12,618 nucleotides of DNA. Source: JACZUI01 sp041599115. Lineage in GTDB: Bacteria > Actinomycetota > Acidimicrobiia > Spongiisociales > ZC4RG35. Of this stretch, positions 1-8,053 are shown piece after piece. The notes beneath the pieces are model-generated. The model saw only the letters and a list, made by a program, of their open reading frames with translations. It searched no databases and had not been told where the DNA came from. Location of the stretch: NCBI GenBank assembly GCA_041599115.1, contig JBFHXF010000056.1, forward strand, positions 1 to 12,618. Reading direction: 5' to 3'. The first letter of the stretch is position 1; each line of letters begins with the position of its first letter. Position numbers and translations under genes: made by a program.

Positions 1-442
1 CCTTCACCCGCAGACCCTCGATCACCGTGAGCCGGTAGACGTCGATCACCGGCCCCACGACGTGCAACGCCACCACCTCTTCGGGGTCCATGAGAGTCTT
101 CAGCTGATAGGAGCCGGCCTTCAGTTTGGCGGCCGAGTCAGTGGCCCGCACTGCCACTTCGAACTCGAGAGCCGAGCGCACCACGCCTTGGGCCGCGAGT
201 ATCGCCGCTATGTCCTTGGCCGGGGTACCCGGCGGGATGTCGACGATCACATCCTGACCCGCAATCACATTGACCGGGCCGGTGCCCGTGTCTTCGGAGC
301 CGACCGAATTGCCGACGAGACGCCCCAGATAGGAAGCACCCCCGACGACTGCGATGCCGCCAATGACGACCAGCCCGATGGCGGTGATCACCTTCACGGC
401 TCGCACCCACGGTGCGGGGTCTGGCGTCGGGTCGTAGGTCAT
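1..442 (-). CDS. mltG: Endolytic murein transglycosylase MltG (YceG family), N-terminal part, cut by the window edge
   Basis: MltG cuts nascent peptidoglycan glycan strands at the outer face of the cytoplasmic membrane and is thought to set strand length. Only the first 147 codons are inside the window. What is visible is a short Pro-rich cytoplasmic tail (residues 1-15), one hydrophobic membrane segment (about 18-39), a Gly/Ser/Thr linker, and then the LysM-like region typical of the family. That region includes 'VDIPPGTPAKDIAAIL' (about 67-82), 'KAGSYQL' (108-114) and 'YRLTVIEGLRVK' (136-147), the lead-in to the catalytic domain. The catalytic Glu lies beyond the edge, so activity cannot be judged. 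The ATG at 442 overlaps the ruvX TGA as ATGA, which fixes the start and suggests translational coupling. The alaS-ruvX-mltG order is common in Actinomycetota. Identification is firm from the motif order; intactness is unknown. Confidence 0.92.
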   Translation of the reverse strand, partial: MTYDPTPDPAPWVRAVKVITAIGLVVIGGIAVVGGASYLGRLVGNSVGSEDTGTGPVNVIAGQDVIVDIPPGTPAKDIAAILAAQGVVRSALEFEVAVRATDSAAKLKAGSYQLKTLMDPEEVVALHVVGPVIDVYRLTVIEGLRVK

Positions 443-843
443 TTGTCGCTGTCCAAATAGCTCTGGAGGATGATCGCCGCCGCCACCTTGTCAACCGTCC
501 CCCTTCTCTCGCGACGCTTCATCCCTGATTCGAGGAGCGACCTCTCCGCCATTCGGGTGGTGAAGCGCTCATCCCAGTAGACGACGTCTACGCCACTACG
601 ACGTCGCAGCTCCTCCCCAAAGTTCCTGGCGTCGGCAGCAGACTGGGTCTCGCCACCCCCCAGGCTGGTCGGCAGCCCGAGCACGATGGTCCCGACATCG
701 TGCTCTTCAACCAATTCGACGATTACCCCGGTCGCCCCTTTTCGATCTATGACCGAGTGCGGGGTGGCTATCACGCCAAGGGTGTCGGACATGGCGAGCC
801 CGACTCTCGTCGTACCGCAATCCACACCCAGAGCCCGCCTCAC
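439..843 (-). CDS. ruvX: YqgF/RuvX family RNase H-like protein (putative pre-16S rRNA nuclease or Holliday junction resolvase)
   Basis: This is a 134-residue RNase H-fold protein of the YqgF/RuvX family. The family is implicated in 16S rRNA 5'-end maturation in E. coli, and some members cut Holliday junctions. Visible motifs are the N-terminal 'GVDCGTTRVGLAMSD' (about 6-20) with the first catalytic Asp, 'IVLGLPTSLGG' (about 53-63), 'YWDERFTT' (about 89-96) with the catalytic Glu, and 'VDKVAAAIILQSYLD' (about 117-131) with the last acidic residue. All expected acidic positions are present. The frame stays open up to 1035, but that extension is Arg-rich and lies over alaS. I therefore take GTG at 843, which puts the family's N-terminal motif immediately after the start and gives a normal length. 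The GTG overlaps the alaS TGA as GTGA. Its own stop overlaps the mltG ATG. Confidence 0.94.
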   Translation of the reverse strand: MRRALGVDCGTTRVGLAMSDTLGVIATPHSVIDRKGATGVIVELVEEHDVGTIVLGLPTSLGGGETQSAADARNFGEELRRRSGVDVVYWDERFTTRMAERSLLESGMKRRERRGTVDKVAAAIILQSYLDSDK

Positions 844-3464
844 AGATCGGCGAGGGCTCTCTCGACGGCCTCGCCGACCTGTTCGAGAGCTGCAGCCAGC
901 ATTTCGCCTTTCGGCCCGCCTGCCTGAGCGAGTTCCGGGTCCCTCGATCCCCCGCCCCCGAGCTGTGCAGCGCCTGCCTCGATCAGACTCGACGCCGAGA
1001 GACCCCTCTCGAGGAGGCCCTTGGATATGAGACATACCAGCGATCCCTTGCCGCTCGTACTCGAACCGAGGGCGACCACACTCGGACCGCCGACCCGGTC
1101 ACGTACGCCCAGTGCCAGTTGCCTCAACTCGGTGCCGGAAAGACCGCCGACGGCCTCCACGAGATAAGAGACTCCACCAGAGGTCAGCGCCGCAGCGCCC
1201 AATTCACTAGCCAACTCGCCCCGGCGTTGGGTGCGGATTGACTCGAGTTGCTCCTCCAGTCCCTCCACCTTCTCCAAGAGACCGCGAACCCGGGCCGGCG
1301 CTTCTGAGGGAGATGCTCTGAGAGAATGCCCAATCTCATCCATTCCTCTTCGCAGACTCACCAGGTACTCGTAGGCGGCAACACCGGTCAGCGCCTCGAT
1401 CCGACGGAGATTCGACCCGATCGACGACTCGGATGTCACGATCAGGGGGCCGACCTCTCCGGCGGTCGTGGTGTGCGTGCCACCGCAGAACTCCGTCGAA
1501 AAATCGCCCACGCGGACAACACGCACCGTTTCGCCGTATTTGTCCCCGAAAAACGCCAGTGCCCCCATCGCCTCGGCCTCCTCTTTGGAAGTCACCGTGG
1601 TTTGAACCCGGCCGTTGGCAATCAGCCGCTGATTGGTTTCTGCCTCGGCTTGTGCGATCTCTTCTGGCGCCATCTGGGTGTAGTGCGAGAAATCGAAGCG
1701 CATCCTGCCTGATTCCACCAGCGAACCGGCCTGACGGGCATGGTCGCCCAGAACGTCCCGGAGCGCCCAATGGAGGACATGGGTGCCCGTGTGACTCTTG
1801 CGGATGGCGTCCCGGCGAGTTGAATCGATTACGGCCTCGACCTGTTGTCCAACTCTGAGGTGCCCGGAGACGACTTTGCAACGATGCCCGTGCAACCCCT
1901 GGATGACATGCTGGGTGTCGACGACCATAGCCTTGCCGGTATCGCCGCTGAGAAAACCGGTGTCACCGACCTGGCCTCCAGACTCGCCATAAAACGGAGT
2001 TCTGTCCAGGAAGATCTCGACCTCACGGCCTTCATCGGCCCGCTCGATGGCCTCTCCCTCGGCCACCACCGACAGCACCGTGGCAGCAGTGCGATCCTCG
2101 TTGTACCCGACGAACTCGGTCAGGCCTATCTCGTCGAGGACGGCCCGGTAGATGGTTTCCGCCGCCGACACCAGGTCCGACCCTTTCCATGCGGCCCGGG
2201 CCCGCTCCCGTTGGGCCGACATCTCCTTTTCGAATTGATCTGTATCGATTGCGACGCCCCGCTCGGCAGCGATCTCCTGGGTCAACTCGACCGGAAAACC
2301 GAAGGTGTCGTGGAGTTTGAACGCCGTGGCGCCCGAGAGAACCTGGCCTCCGCTCTCCAGCTCGGTGTCGAGGAGCTGATGACCGGACTCGAGTGTCCTG
2401 CGGAACTTCTCTTCCTCTCGTGTGACCACATCAATGACCCGGTCACGTTTGGCGGTGAGGTCCGTATACCAGTCCCCCATGACGTCGACCGTGGCATCGA
2501 CCAGTTGGGGCATGATCAGACCCTCGCCCCCGTACTGCCAGGCATGGCGGACAGCGCGGCGGAGCAGCCGCCGCAGCACATAGCCCCTCCCGTCATTGGA
2601 CGGGACGACACCGTCGGCAATGAGGAAGGTGACCGCACGGGCGTGATCGGAGAGGATTCTCAAAGAGACGTCGCCCCGCTGTGTCTCGCCGTAGGTCTGA
2701 CGAATGTGGGCCGCGGCCACGTCCCGAATATGGCGCGTGGTATCGATGTCGAACACCGACGGGACATCCTGAAGGACCGTCGCGGTCCTATCAAGGCCGA
2801 GACCGGTGTCGATGTTCTTCGCAGGGAGGTCGCCCACGACGTGATAGGGCTCATCCTGGATGTTCTGCATGAACACCAGATTCCAAAACTCGACGTACCG
2901 ATCCTCACCACCCCCGATAGGGCCTCCCGGCGAGCCGAAATCATCACCACGATCCCAGAAGATCTCTGAACTGGGCCCGCATGGCCCCGGCACGCCCATC
3001 TGCCAGAAGTTGTCCCTTCCCCCCGCTTGGACCCGATCGGCAGCAACGCCCACGCCGTCGACCCAGATCTCACGGGCCTCATCGTCGGTGTCGTAAACGG
3101 TGTACCAGAGCCGTGACGGGTCGAGACCCAGCACCTCGGTGGAGAACTCGTAGGCCCATTTGATGGCATCCACCTTGAAGTAGTCGCCGAAGCTGAAGTT
3201 CCCCATCATCTCGAAGAATGAGAGATGACGCTGGGTGCTCCCGATGATGTCGATGTCCACGGTGCGGACGCACTTCTGAATCGAGGTTGCGCGGTCCCAA
3301 GGCGCCTTCTCGTCACCCAGGAAGTAGGGCTTGAAGGGCACCATCCCTGCACCGGTGAGGAGAAGCGTCGGATCCGTCGGGATCAAGGAGGCGGAAGGGC
3401 GAGCGATATGACCCCTCTCCTCGAAGAAGGAGGTGAAACTCTGTCTCAGTTCGTGACTATTCAC
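840..3464 (-). CDS. alaS: Alanine--tRNA ligase (AlaRS)
   Basis: AlaRS charges tRNA-Ala with alanine and hydrolyses mischarged Ser/Gly-tRNA-Ala. The 874-residue protein is full length for the bacterial family. Residues 1-350 form the class II catalytic core, starting at the usual 'HELRQSFTSFFEERGH'. 'QKCVRTVDIDIIG' and 'FFEMMGNFSFGDYFK' lie at about 63-97, and 'GLGLDRTATVLQ' with motif 3 at about 221-232. The editing domain follows, with the zinc ligands of 'HTGTH' (H558, H562) and 'CGGTH' (C660, H664) all present. A helical linker leads to a C-Ala (DHHA1) domain with 'QLGGGGSRDPELAQAGG' at 834-850. The start is GTG at 3464, chosen because the family begins here; the upstream bases show no clear Shine-Dalgarno. 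The gene lies 51 nt after the small membrane protein gene and its stop overlaps the ruvX GTG. A long open frame on the opposite strand is a high-GC shadow. Confidence 0.98.
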   Translation of the reverse strand: MNSHELRQSFTSFFEERGHIARPSASLIPTDPTLLLTGAGMVPFKPYFLGDEKAPWDRATSIQKCVRTVDIDIIGSTQRHLSFFEMMGNFSFGDYFKVDAIKWAYEFSTEVLGLDPSRLWYTVYDTDDEAREIWVDGVGVAADRVQAGGRDNFWQMGVPGPCGPSSEIFWDRGDDFGSPGGPIGGGEDRYVEFWNLVFMQNIQDEPYHVVGDLPAKNIDTGLGLDRTATVLQDVPSVFDIDTTRHIRDVAAAHIRQTYGETQRGDVSLRILSDHARAVTFLIADGVVPSNDGRGYVLRRLLRRAVRHAWQYGGEGLIMPQLVDATVDVMGDWYTDLTAKRDRVIDVVTREEEKFRRTLESGHQLLDTELESGGQVLSGATAFKLHDTFGFPVELTQEIAAERGVAIDTDQFEKEMSAQRERARAAWKGSDLVSAAETIYRAVLDEIGLTEFVGYNEDRTAATVLSVVAEGEAIERADEGREVEIFLDRTPFYGESGGQVGDTGFLSGDTGKAMVVDTQHVIQGLHGHRCKVVSGHLRVGQQVEAVIDSTRRDAIRKSHTGTHVLHWALRDVLGDHARQAGSLVESGRMRFDFSHYTQMAPEEIAQAEAETNQRLIANGRVQTTVTSKEEAEAMGALAFFGDKYGETVRVVRVGDFSTEFCGGTHTTTAGEVGPLIVTSESSIGSNLRRIEALTGVAAYEYLVSLRRGMDEIGHSLRASPSEAPARVRGLLEKVEGLEEQLESIRTQRRGELASELGAAALTSGGVSYLVEAVGGLSGTELRQLALGVRDRVGGPSVVALGSSTSGKGSLVCLISKGLLERGLSASSLIEAGAAQLGGGGSRDPELAQAGGPKGEMLAAALEQVGEAVERALADL

Positions 3465-3515
3465 AAGAAAACCAACCGGTCGCCGGAAGGGGCGAGGTTA
3501 ACGACGCCGTGGCCT

Positions 3516-3689
3516 CTAGCGGTCGCGTTTCGGACGGACCATCTTTGCCGTGATATCGAGCACGTCGGCACCCGTCGCTATGGCCGCGTCGCGCACTCCG
3601 GCCGGGGTGGGCCGGCGCCGCAGGGCGCGAACCGTGATGATGCCGCCCGCGACTGCACCCGTTACAAACCACCAAAGTCTGTCCAACAC
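3516..3689 (-). CDS. Small single-span membrane protein of unknown function between rarA and alaS (resembles DUF6167)
   Basis: I do not recognise a function. The 57-residue product has an N-terminal hydrophobic stretch (about residues 3-20, 'DRLWWFVTGAVAGGIITV') followed by Arg-rich 'RALRRRPTP', an amphipathic segment and a basic tail ending 'KMVRPKRDR'. Positive charge after the span suggests a single-pass anchor with a cytoplasmic C-terminus. Many Actinomycetota carry a small protein of this shape between rarA and alaS, annotated DUF6167; the resemblance is by position and pattern, not by a search. I chose GTG at 3689, 19 nt after the rarA stop; TTG at 3686 is equally possible and neither has a strong ribosome site. 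The open frame continues far upstream, but that part lies over rarA and looks like random high-GC translation. The gene ends with TAG. Being real rests on the membrane-protein pattern, the gap it fills and the conserved position. Confidence 0.72.
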   Translation of the reverse strand: MLDRLWWFVTGAVAGGIITVRALRRRPTPAGVRDAAIATGADVLDITAKMVRPKRDR

Positions 3690-3708
3690 ATCGTCGAGAA
3701 TACTGCCC

Positions 3709-5046
3709 TTAAGTGCGCCCGGTCCTGCGGAGAATGCCGTCGATGACCTCGAGCCTTCTTCTGATCTCGGTCTCCTCGCCACTATCTGATGGCCAATACA
3801 GTGCCACCGGCTCGACGCCGTCGGGAAAATACTGCTGTTCGACGACTCCGTCAGGCCAGTCATGGGAGTACTTGTAGCCCTCGCCATGCCCCAGTTCGAC
3901 CGCCCCGGCGTATCCGGTCGACCTGAGATGCGGTGGGACCGAACCTGAGGGGCCCTCCCGGACCAATGTCCTCGCCCGGGTGATGGCCAGGGCGACCGAG
4001 TTCGATTTGGGCGCCGCGGCGAGATAGAGGGTGGCGTGGGCCAGGTGGTAGGAGGCCTCGGGCAGTCCCACGTAGGCCAGGGCCTCCGCTGCGGCCACCG
4101 CCACCTGTATCCCCTGCGAATCCGCCAGCCCCACGTCCTCCGAGGCAAGTATCAACAACCGTCTCGCAATGAACTCGGGGTCCTCCCCGCCTTCAAGCAT
4201 GAAAAACAGCCAGTACAGGGCGGCGTCTGGGTCCGATCCTCTGACGCTCTTGATGAAGGCAGAAACAACGTCGTAGTGGCTGTCCCCTGCCCGGTCATAT
4301 CGCACAATCCGCCGCTGCAGGGCCTCACCGACGTCGGCCGGGCGGATGACACTCCTGCCATCCGCCTGAGCGAGCATTGCCGCCACCTCGAGGGCATTGA
4401 GGGCCTGGCGAGCGTCACCTCCGGTCCGCATCGACAACTCTCCAAGCGCGGAGTCCGAGAGCGTCAAGCCCATCCCCCCCAGACCACGCTCGTTGTCTCC
4501 CAGCGCCACGCCGATCAGCACTTCGATGTCCTCCGGCTGCAGCGATTCCAGACGGAACAGGGTCATCCGGCTCATCAGGGGGCTGTTGATTTCGAAAAAG
4601 GGGTTCTCCGTCGTGGCGCCGATCAGCACCAGGGTCCCGTCCTCGACACCGGGAAGCAACGCGTCCTGCTGATTCTTGGCAAAGCGATGGATCTCGTCGA
4701 GGAAGAGCACGGTCCGGGTCTCATCGACCTCGAGCCGGTGCTTGGCCGAGGTCAGAACCTCTCTGATGTCTTTGACGCCGGCCGAAGTTGCTGAGAGCGT
4801 CTCGAACTCAGCTTCGGCATAGCTCGCCACAAGTCTCGCCAGAGTTGTCTTGCCCGTGCCCGGCGGACCCCAGAGCAGCATCGACACCGGTCGTCCGGAT
4901 TCCACTATTCGTCGAAAGGCCGCGTCTGCGCGCAGGAGTGCGGCTTGACCGACCACCTCGTCGAGCGTGCGGGGCCGGATGCGGGTGGCAAGTGGTGCGG
5001 CGCGCGCCGCAGCATCGGCTCCCCTGCTGGAAAACAGGTCGCTCAT
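3709..5046 (-). CDS. rarA: Replication-associated recombination protein RarA (MgsA/WRNIP1 family AAA+ ATPase)
   Basis: RarA is a tetrameric AAA+ ATPase related to clamp-loader subunits. It acts at stalled replication forks and single-stranded DNA ends. The protein has 445 residues, the normal length. It contains 'LATRIRPRTLDEVVGQ' (19-34), Walker A 'GPPGTGKTT' (60-68), Walker B 'VLFLDEIHRF' (113-122), sensor 1 'GATTENP' (143-149), and 'GGDARQALN' (209-217) with the sensor 2 Arg. The C-terminal tetramerisation region includes 'SVRGSDPDAALYWL' (267-280), 'EDVGLAD' (303-309), 'AAPKSNS' (344-350) and 'YKYSHDWPDG' (391-400). The ATPase residues are all present. The ATG at 5046 is 20 nt beyond the aspS stop with no strong ribosome site, so it is probably on the same transcript as aspS. 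It differs from RuvB and DnaX by this C-terminal region, so the assignment is secure. Confidence 0.96.
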   Translation of the reverse strand: MSDLFSSRGADAAARAAPLATRIRPRTLDEVVGQAALLRADAAFRRIVESGRPVSMLLWGPPGTGKTTLARLVASYAEAEFETLSATSAGVKDIREVLTSAKHRLEVDETRTVLFLDEIHRFAKNQQDALLPGVEDGTLVLIGATTENPFFEINSPLMSRMTLFRLESLQPEDIEVLIGVALGDNERGLGGMGLTLSDSALGELSMRTGGDARQALNALEVAAMLAQADGRSVIRPADVGEALQRRIVRYDRAGDSHYDVVSAFIKSVRGSDPDAALYWLFFMLEGGEDPEFIARRLLILASEDVGLADSQGIQVAVAAAEALAYVGLPEASYHLAHATLYLAAAPKSNSVALAITRARTLVREGPSGSVPPHLRSTGYAGAVELGHGEGYKYSHDWPDGVVEQQYFPDGVEPVALYWPSDSGEETEIRRRLEVIDGILRRTGRT

Positions 5047-5066
5047 GGCTCAGACGCTACTAAGAC

Positions 5067-6824
5067 TCAGAGGTCGCTCTCGGCTTGCCGCTCCCGGGCG
5101 TCACTGGAGAGTTCGATGCCCAGTTCGGCCAGTTGGCCATCATCGACCCAGGTTGGCGCCGCAGTCATCGGGTCCAGGCCCGTCTGGGTTTTCGGGAACG
5201 GGATCACCTCGCGTATCGAGCTCTCGTTCTGCAGCGCCATGACGAGGCGATCGATCCCGAAGGCGAAGCCACCATGCGGAGGCGTGCCATAACGGAGTGC
5301 TTCGAGAAACCAGCCAAACCGCTTTTCCGCCGTGACTGGATCAATACCGAGGATGTCGAACACCTGACGCTGGGTCTCCGGATCATGGATTCGGATAGAT
5401 CCGGAACCAAGTTCGATCCCGTTCAGAACCGCGTCATAGGCATTGGAAAGGGCCTGGCGGGGCCGTTCTCGCATGTCCTCTACCGAGTGCGGCGATGTGA
5501 AAGGGTGATGGGAGAAGGTGAGCGAGCCGTCTTCTTCCTCCTCAAACATCGGAAAGTCCACAACCCAAACGAATGCCAGTTCTTCGTGTTGCGCTGGTCT
5601 ACCGAGTTCGACCCTGAGCGCTCCCAGGACCGTCACTACCGTCTTCCACGTGTCGGCGGCGAGGAGAAGGACATCCCCCGGCCCGGCAGAGAGCCGATCC
5701 GAGATGCCCTGGAGCTCGGACTCCCCCAGGAACTTGGCAACGGGTGATCGCAGAGTTCCGTCATCTTCGACCACCAGCCAGACCAGACCCTTCGCGCCCA
5801 ATTCCTTGGCTCGCTCCGTCACCGCGTCCGCTCTGGCCCTGGACCATTCTCGAACCCCGACATTGATCCCGCGGATCGTTCCATCGGAGGCCAGCGCCTT
5901 GTTGAACACGGCAAACTCCGAGTCTCCGAACAGATCGGACAGGTCCTCGATCTCCATTCCGAATCGGGTGTCCGGCTTGTCCGACCCATATCGATCCATG
6001 GCTTCCTGCCAGGTGATTCGTGGGAAGCTCTCAGCCAGATCCACTCCCCGCAATTCCTTGACCACTGCAACCAGAACACGTTCGATGATGTCGAGAACGT
6101 CGTCCCGGCCCCAGAAGGAGCCCTCCAGGTCGAGTTGGGTGAATTCCAACTGGCGATCGGAGCGAAAATCCTCATCCCGGTAGCAACGTGCGATCTGGAA
6201 GTAGCGCTCGACGCCGGCCACCATGAGGAGCTGTTTGAACAACTGGGGTGACTGGGGCAGCGCATAGAACTCGCCTTTGCGCAGACGCGAGGGGACCAGC
6301 ATGTCGCGGGCACCCTCGGGAGTGCTGTTCACCAGAGTCGGAGTCTCCACTTCGAGGAAACCGGCTTCATCGAGAGTCCTCCGGATCGCGGAAGTGGCCC
6401 GGGAACGCGCCTTCAAGTTGGCCGCCATTCGCGGTCTTCGCAGATCGAGATAACGATGCTGGAGCCGAACTTTCTCATCCACCTCGACCCGATCGTCGAT
6501 CATGAAGGGAAGCGTGGCGGCCGGAGAAAGAATCACGATCGTTTCGGCACTTATCTCGATCTGCCCCGTCTCCAGGCCGGGGTTCTCGGTCCCGGCCGGT
6601 CTCGCCCGCACGGTGCCGCTCACCGACACGCAGAACTCCATCCTGAGCTCAGCGAGCTCCTCATGGTCGTCCGGGTCGGCCACGATTTGGATGATGCCCG
6701 AAGCATCCCGAACATCCACGAAGGCGATGCCTCCGTGATCGCGTCGTCTCTGGATCCAGCCGGCAACTGTTACGGACTGGCCAATGTTCGTTCTGTCGAG
6801 GTCGGTGGCGTGGTGGGTTCTCAT
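5067..6824 (-). CDS. aspS: Aspartate--tRNA ligase, probably the non-discriminating Asp/Asn type
   Basis: This class IIb synthetase has 585 residues, the full bacterial length. It has an N-terminal OB-fold anticodon domain (about 1-105), the catalytic core with 'RLQHRYLDLRRP' (120-131), motif 2 around 'ARCYRDEDFRSDRQLEFTQ' (212-230), the bacterial GAD insertion (about 290-415), and motif 3 'GIDRLVMAL' (523-531). In the OB fold, 'RRRDHGG' carries His30, and 'RPAGTEN' carries Gly78. In Pseudomonas aeruginosa the equivalent His and Gly mark the non-discriminating enzyme that also charges tRNA-Asn with Asp, whereas E. coli has 'RRRDLG'. I infer that Asp-tRNA-Asn is made here and amidated by GatCAB encoded elsewhere. 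The ATG at 6824 shares its A with the hisS TGA (TGATG), a classic coupled junction. The hisS-aspS neighbourhood is conserved in Actinomycetota. Confidence 0.98.
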   Translation of the reverse strand: MRTHHATDLDRTNIGQSVTVAGWIQRRRDHGGIAFVDVRDASGIIQIVADPDDHEELAELRMEFCVSVSGTVRARPAGTENPGLETGQIEISAETIVILSPAATLPFMIDDRVEVDEKVRLQHRYLDLRRPRMAANLKARSRATSAIRRTLDEAGFLEVETPTLVNSTPEGARDMLVPSRLRKGEFYALPQSPQLFKQLLMVAGVERYFQIARCYRDEDFRSDRQLEFTQLDLEGSFWGRDDVLDIIERVLVAVVKELRGVDLAESFPRITWQEAMDRYGSDKPDTRFGMEIEDLSDLFGDSEFAVFNKALASDGTIRGINVGVREWSRARADAVTERAKELGAKGLVWLVVEDDGTLRSPVAKFLGESELQGISDRLSAGPGDVLLLAADTWKTVVTVLGALRVELGRPAQHEELAFVWVVDFPMFEEEEDGSLTFSHHPFTSPHSVEDMRERPRQALSNAYDAVLNGIELGSGSIRIHDPETQRQVFDILGIDPVTAEKRFGWFLEALRYGTPPHGGFAFGIDRLVMALQNESSIREVIPFPKTQTGLDPMTAAPTWVDDGQLAELGIELSSDARERQAESDL

Positions 6825-8053
6825 CAGATGTTCTTTCCCATCCAGGATGGGACATCGTCGAGTTTCATCTCTTCACGCTTATCTCCGGCTCGAACATCCA
6901 CGGTCTGACCCAGTCCCCGAAAGACGATTGTCACCGGGGCATGCGATCGGTTGGACGATTTGAACTGCGCCTTGACCGAACGCCCTTCCACGTCGAAATC
7001 GACTGCCAGCCCCACCGATCGCAGGGTGGAGGCCGCCAGCAACGCTTCATCGGGACCCACCTCTGATACGAGGTAGATGTCAATTGCGGATGTGTCCGAG
7101 TCCCCGATGGTGAGCAGGATTCGGTCCACTCCCAGGGCGAATCCCACGCCCGGGGCAGACCTGCCCCCGATCGATTCGGCCAGACCGTCGTAGCGGCCAC
7201 CGCCTCCGACCGCGTTCTGGGCGGCGTCCAGGCCGGTGGCGAGGTACTCGAACGCGGTCCGTGTGTAGTAATCCAGCCCCCGAACCAGTTTTGCGTCGAG
7301 GACATAAGGTATCCCCAGTGTGTCGAGTGAATGTCTGACACTGTCGAAGTGGGCAACACACTCGTCGCAGAGGTGGTCCGACATCACCGGGGCATCTTCC
7401 AGTCTCGGTGCGCACACCTTGCAGTCGAGGACCCGCAAGGGGTTGTCGTCGACGAGACCCCGCGAGTCCTCGCAGAGGATCTCGTTCCGCTCAGCCAGAA
7501 AGGTTCGAAGTTCTTCGAGATAGCCCGGACGGCAGTTGACGTCTCCCAGGCTGTTCAGCCGGACTTCGAGGTCGGGCACACCGACGGCGGAGAGATAGCG
7601 ATAACCGAACTCGATCACCTCTGCGTCGGCACTGGGGGACTCGACATCGAGATACTCCACACCAACCTGCCAGAACTGCCGGTACCGTCCCTTTTGCGGT
7701 CGCTCGTAGCGGAACATCGGCCCCGAATAAGCGCCCTTCCATGCGCCCTGGGAGCCCGAGTTGAGAAAAGCGCGGACCACACCCGCGGTGCCCTCTGGTC
7801 GCAGCGTCACCGACCGGCCGCCTTTGTCGACAAAGGTGTACATCTGCTTGGTCACCATTTCGGTGGCATCGCCGACGCCTCTCTCGAAGAGCTCGGTCGA
7901 CTCGAAGATGGGGGTCATCACGAGGGGGTAGCCGAATCGGTGAGCCCATTCCTCCCACTCCGACAACACCGTGGTCCACAACTCCGCCCTCCGCCAGGGC
8001 TGTGGGCTCTGCGACATCACATCAAAAGTCCCCTTGGGGGGTTGGAAGCTCAT
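6824..8053 (-). CDS. hisS: Histidine--tRNA ligase (HisRS)
   Basis: HisRS is a class IIa synthetase that charges tRNA-His. The 409-residue protein begins with the usual 'MSFQPPKGTFDV'. It shows motif 2 with 'TLRPEGTAGVVRAF' (83-96) and 'GPMFRYERPQKGRYRQFWQ' (111-129), the HisA motif 'LVRGLDYYTRTAFEY' (256-270), 'GGGGRYDGL' (283-291) and motif 3 'GFALGVDRILL' (304-314). The C-terminal Rossmann-like anticodon domain starts near 325. The insertion between motifs 2 and 3 holds 'CKVC' (C211/C214) and 'CDEC' (C229/C232), a possible metal site. The frame is open from a GTG at 8104, but those 17 extra residues are not family-like, so I chose the ATG at 8053. It has no clear Shine-Dalgarno, which would fit a leaderless or very short leader. 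The spacer upstream is 98 nt. The stop overlaps the aspS start by one base. Confidence 0.97.
   Translation of the reverse strand: MSFQPPKGTFDVMSQSPQPWRRAELWTTVLSEWEEWAHRFGYPLVMTPIFESTELFERGVGDATEMVTKQMYTFVDKGGRSVTLRPEGTAGVVRAFLNSGSQGAWKGAYSGPMFRYERPQKGRYRQFWQVGVEYLDVESPSADAEVIEFGYRYLSAVGVPDLEVRLNSLGDVNCRPGYLEELRTFLAERNEILCEDSRGLVDDNPLRVLDCKVCAPRLEDAPVMSDHLCDECVAHFDSVRHSLDTLGIPYVLDAKLVRGLDYYTRTAFEYLATGLDAAQNAVGGGGRYDGLAESIGGRSAPGVGFALGVDRILLTIGDSDTSAIDIYLVSEVGPDEALLAASTLRSVGLAVDFDVEGRSVKAQFKSSNRSHAPVTIVFRGLGQTVDVRAGDKREEMKLDDVPSWMGKNI

Noticed and set aside
844..1035. Longer ruvX start at 1035
   Set aside because: The added 64 residues are Arg/Gly-rich, overlap alaS and precede the family's N-terminal catalytic motif; GTG at 843 gives normal length.
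1845..2969. 374-codon open frame on the plus strand, antisense to alaS
   Set aside because: It lies entirely over the well-supported alaS and its translation shows no domain or membrane pattern. Long antisense frames are expected opposite GC-rich genes with strong third-position bias.
3465..3515. Possible terminator between the small membrane protein gene and alaS
   Set aside because: A 5-bp stem (TCGCC/GGCGA, loop CCTTCC) is followed only after several bases by a short T-rich stretch. It is too weak and too close to the alaS start to call a terminator.
3690..4148. Upstream extension of the small membrane protein frame into rarA
   Set aside because: The extra residues are Pro/Arg/Trp-rich shadow translation of rarA; only the part after 3689 looks like a protein.
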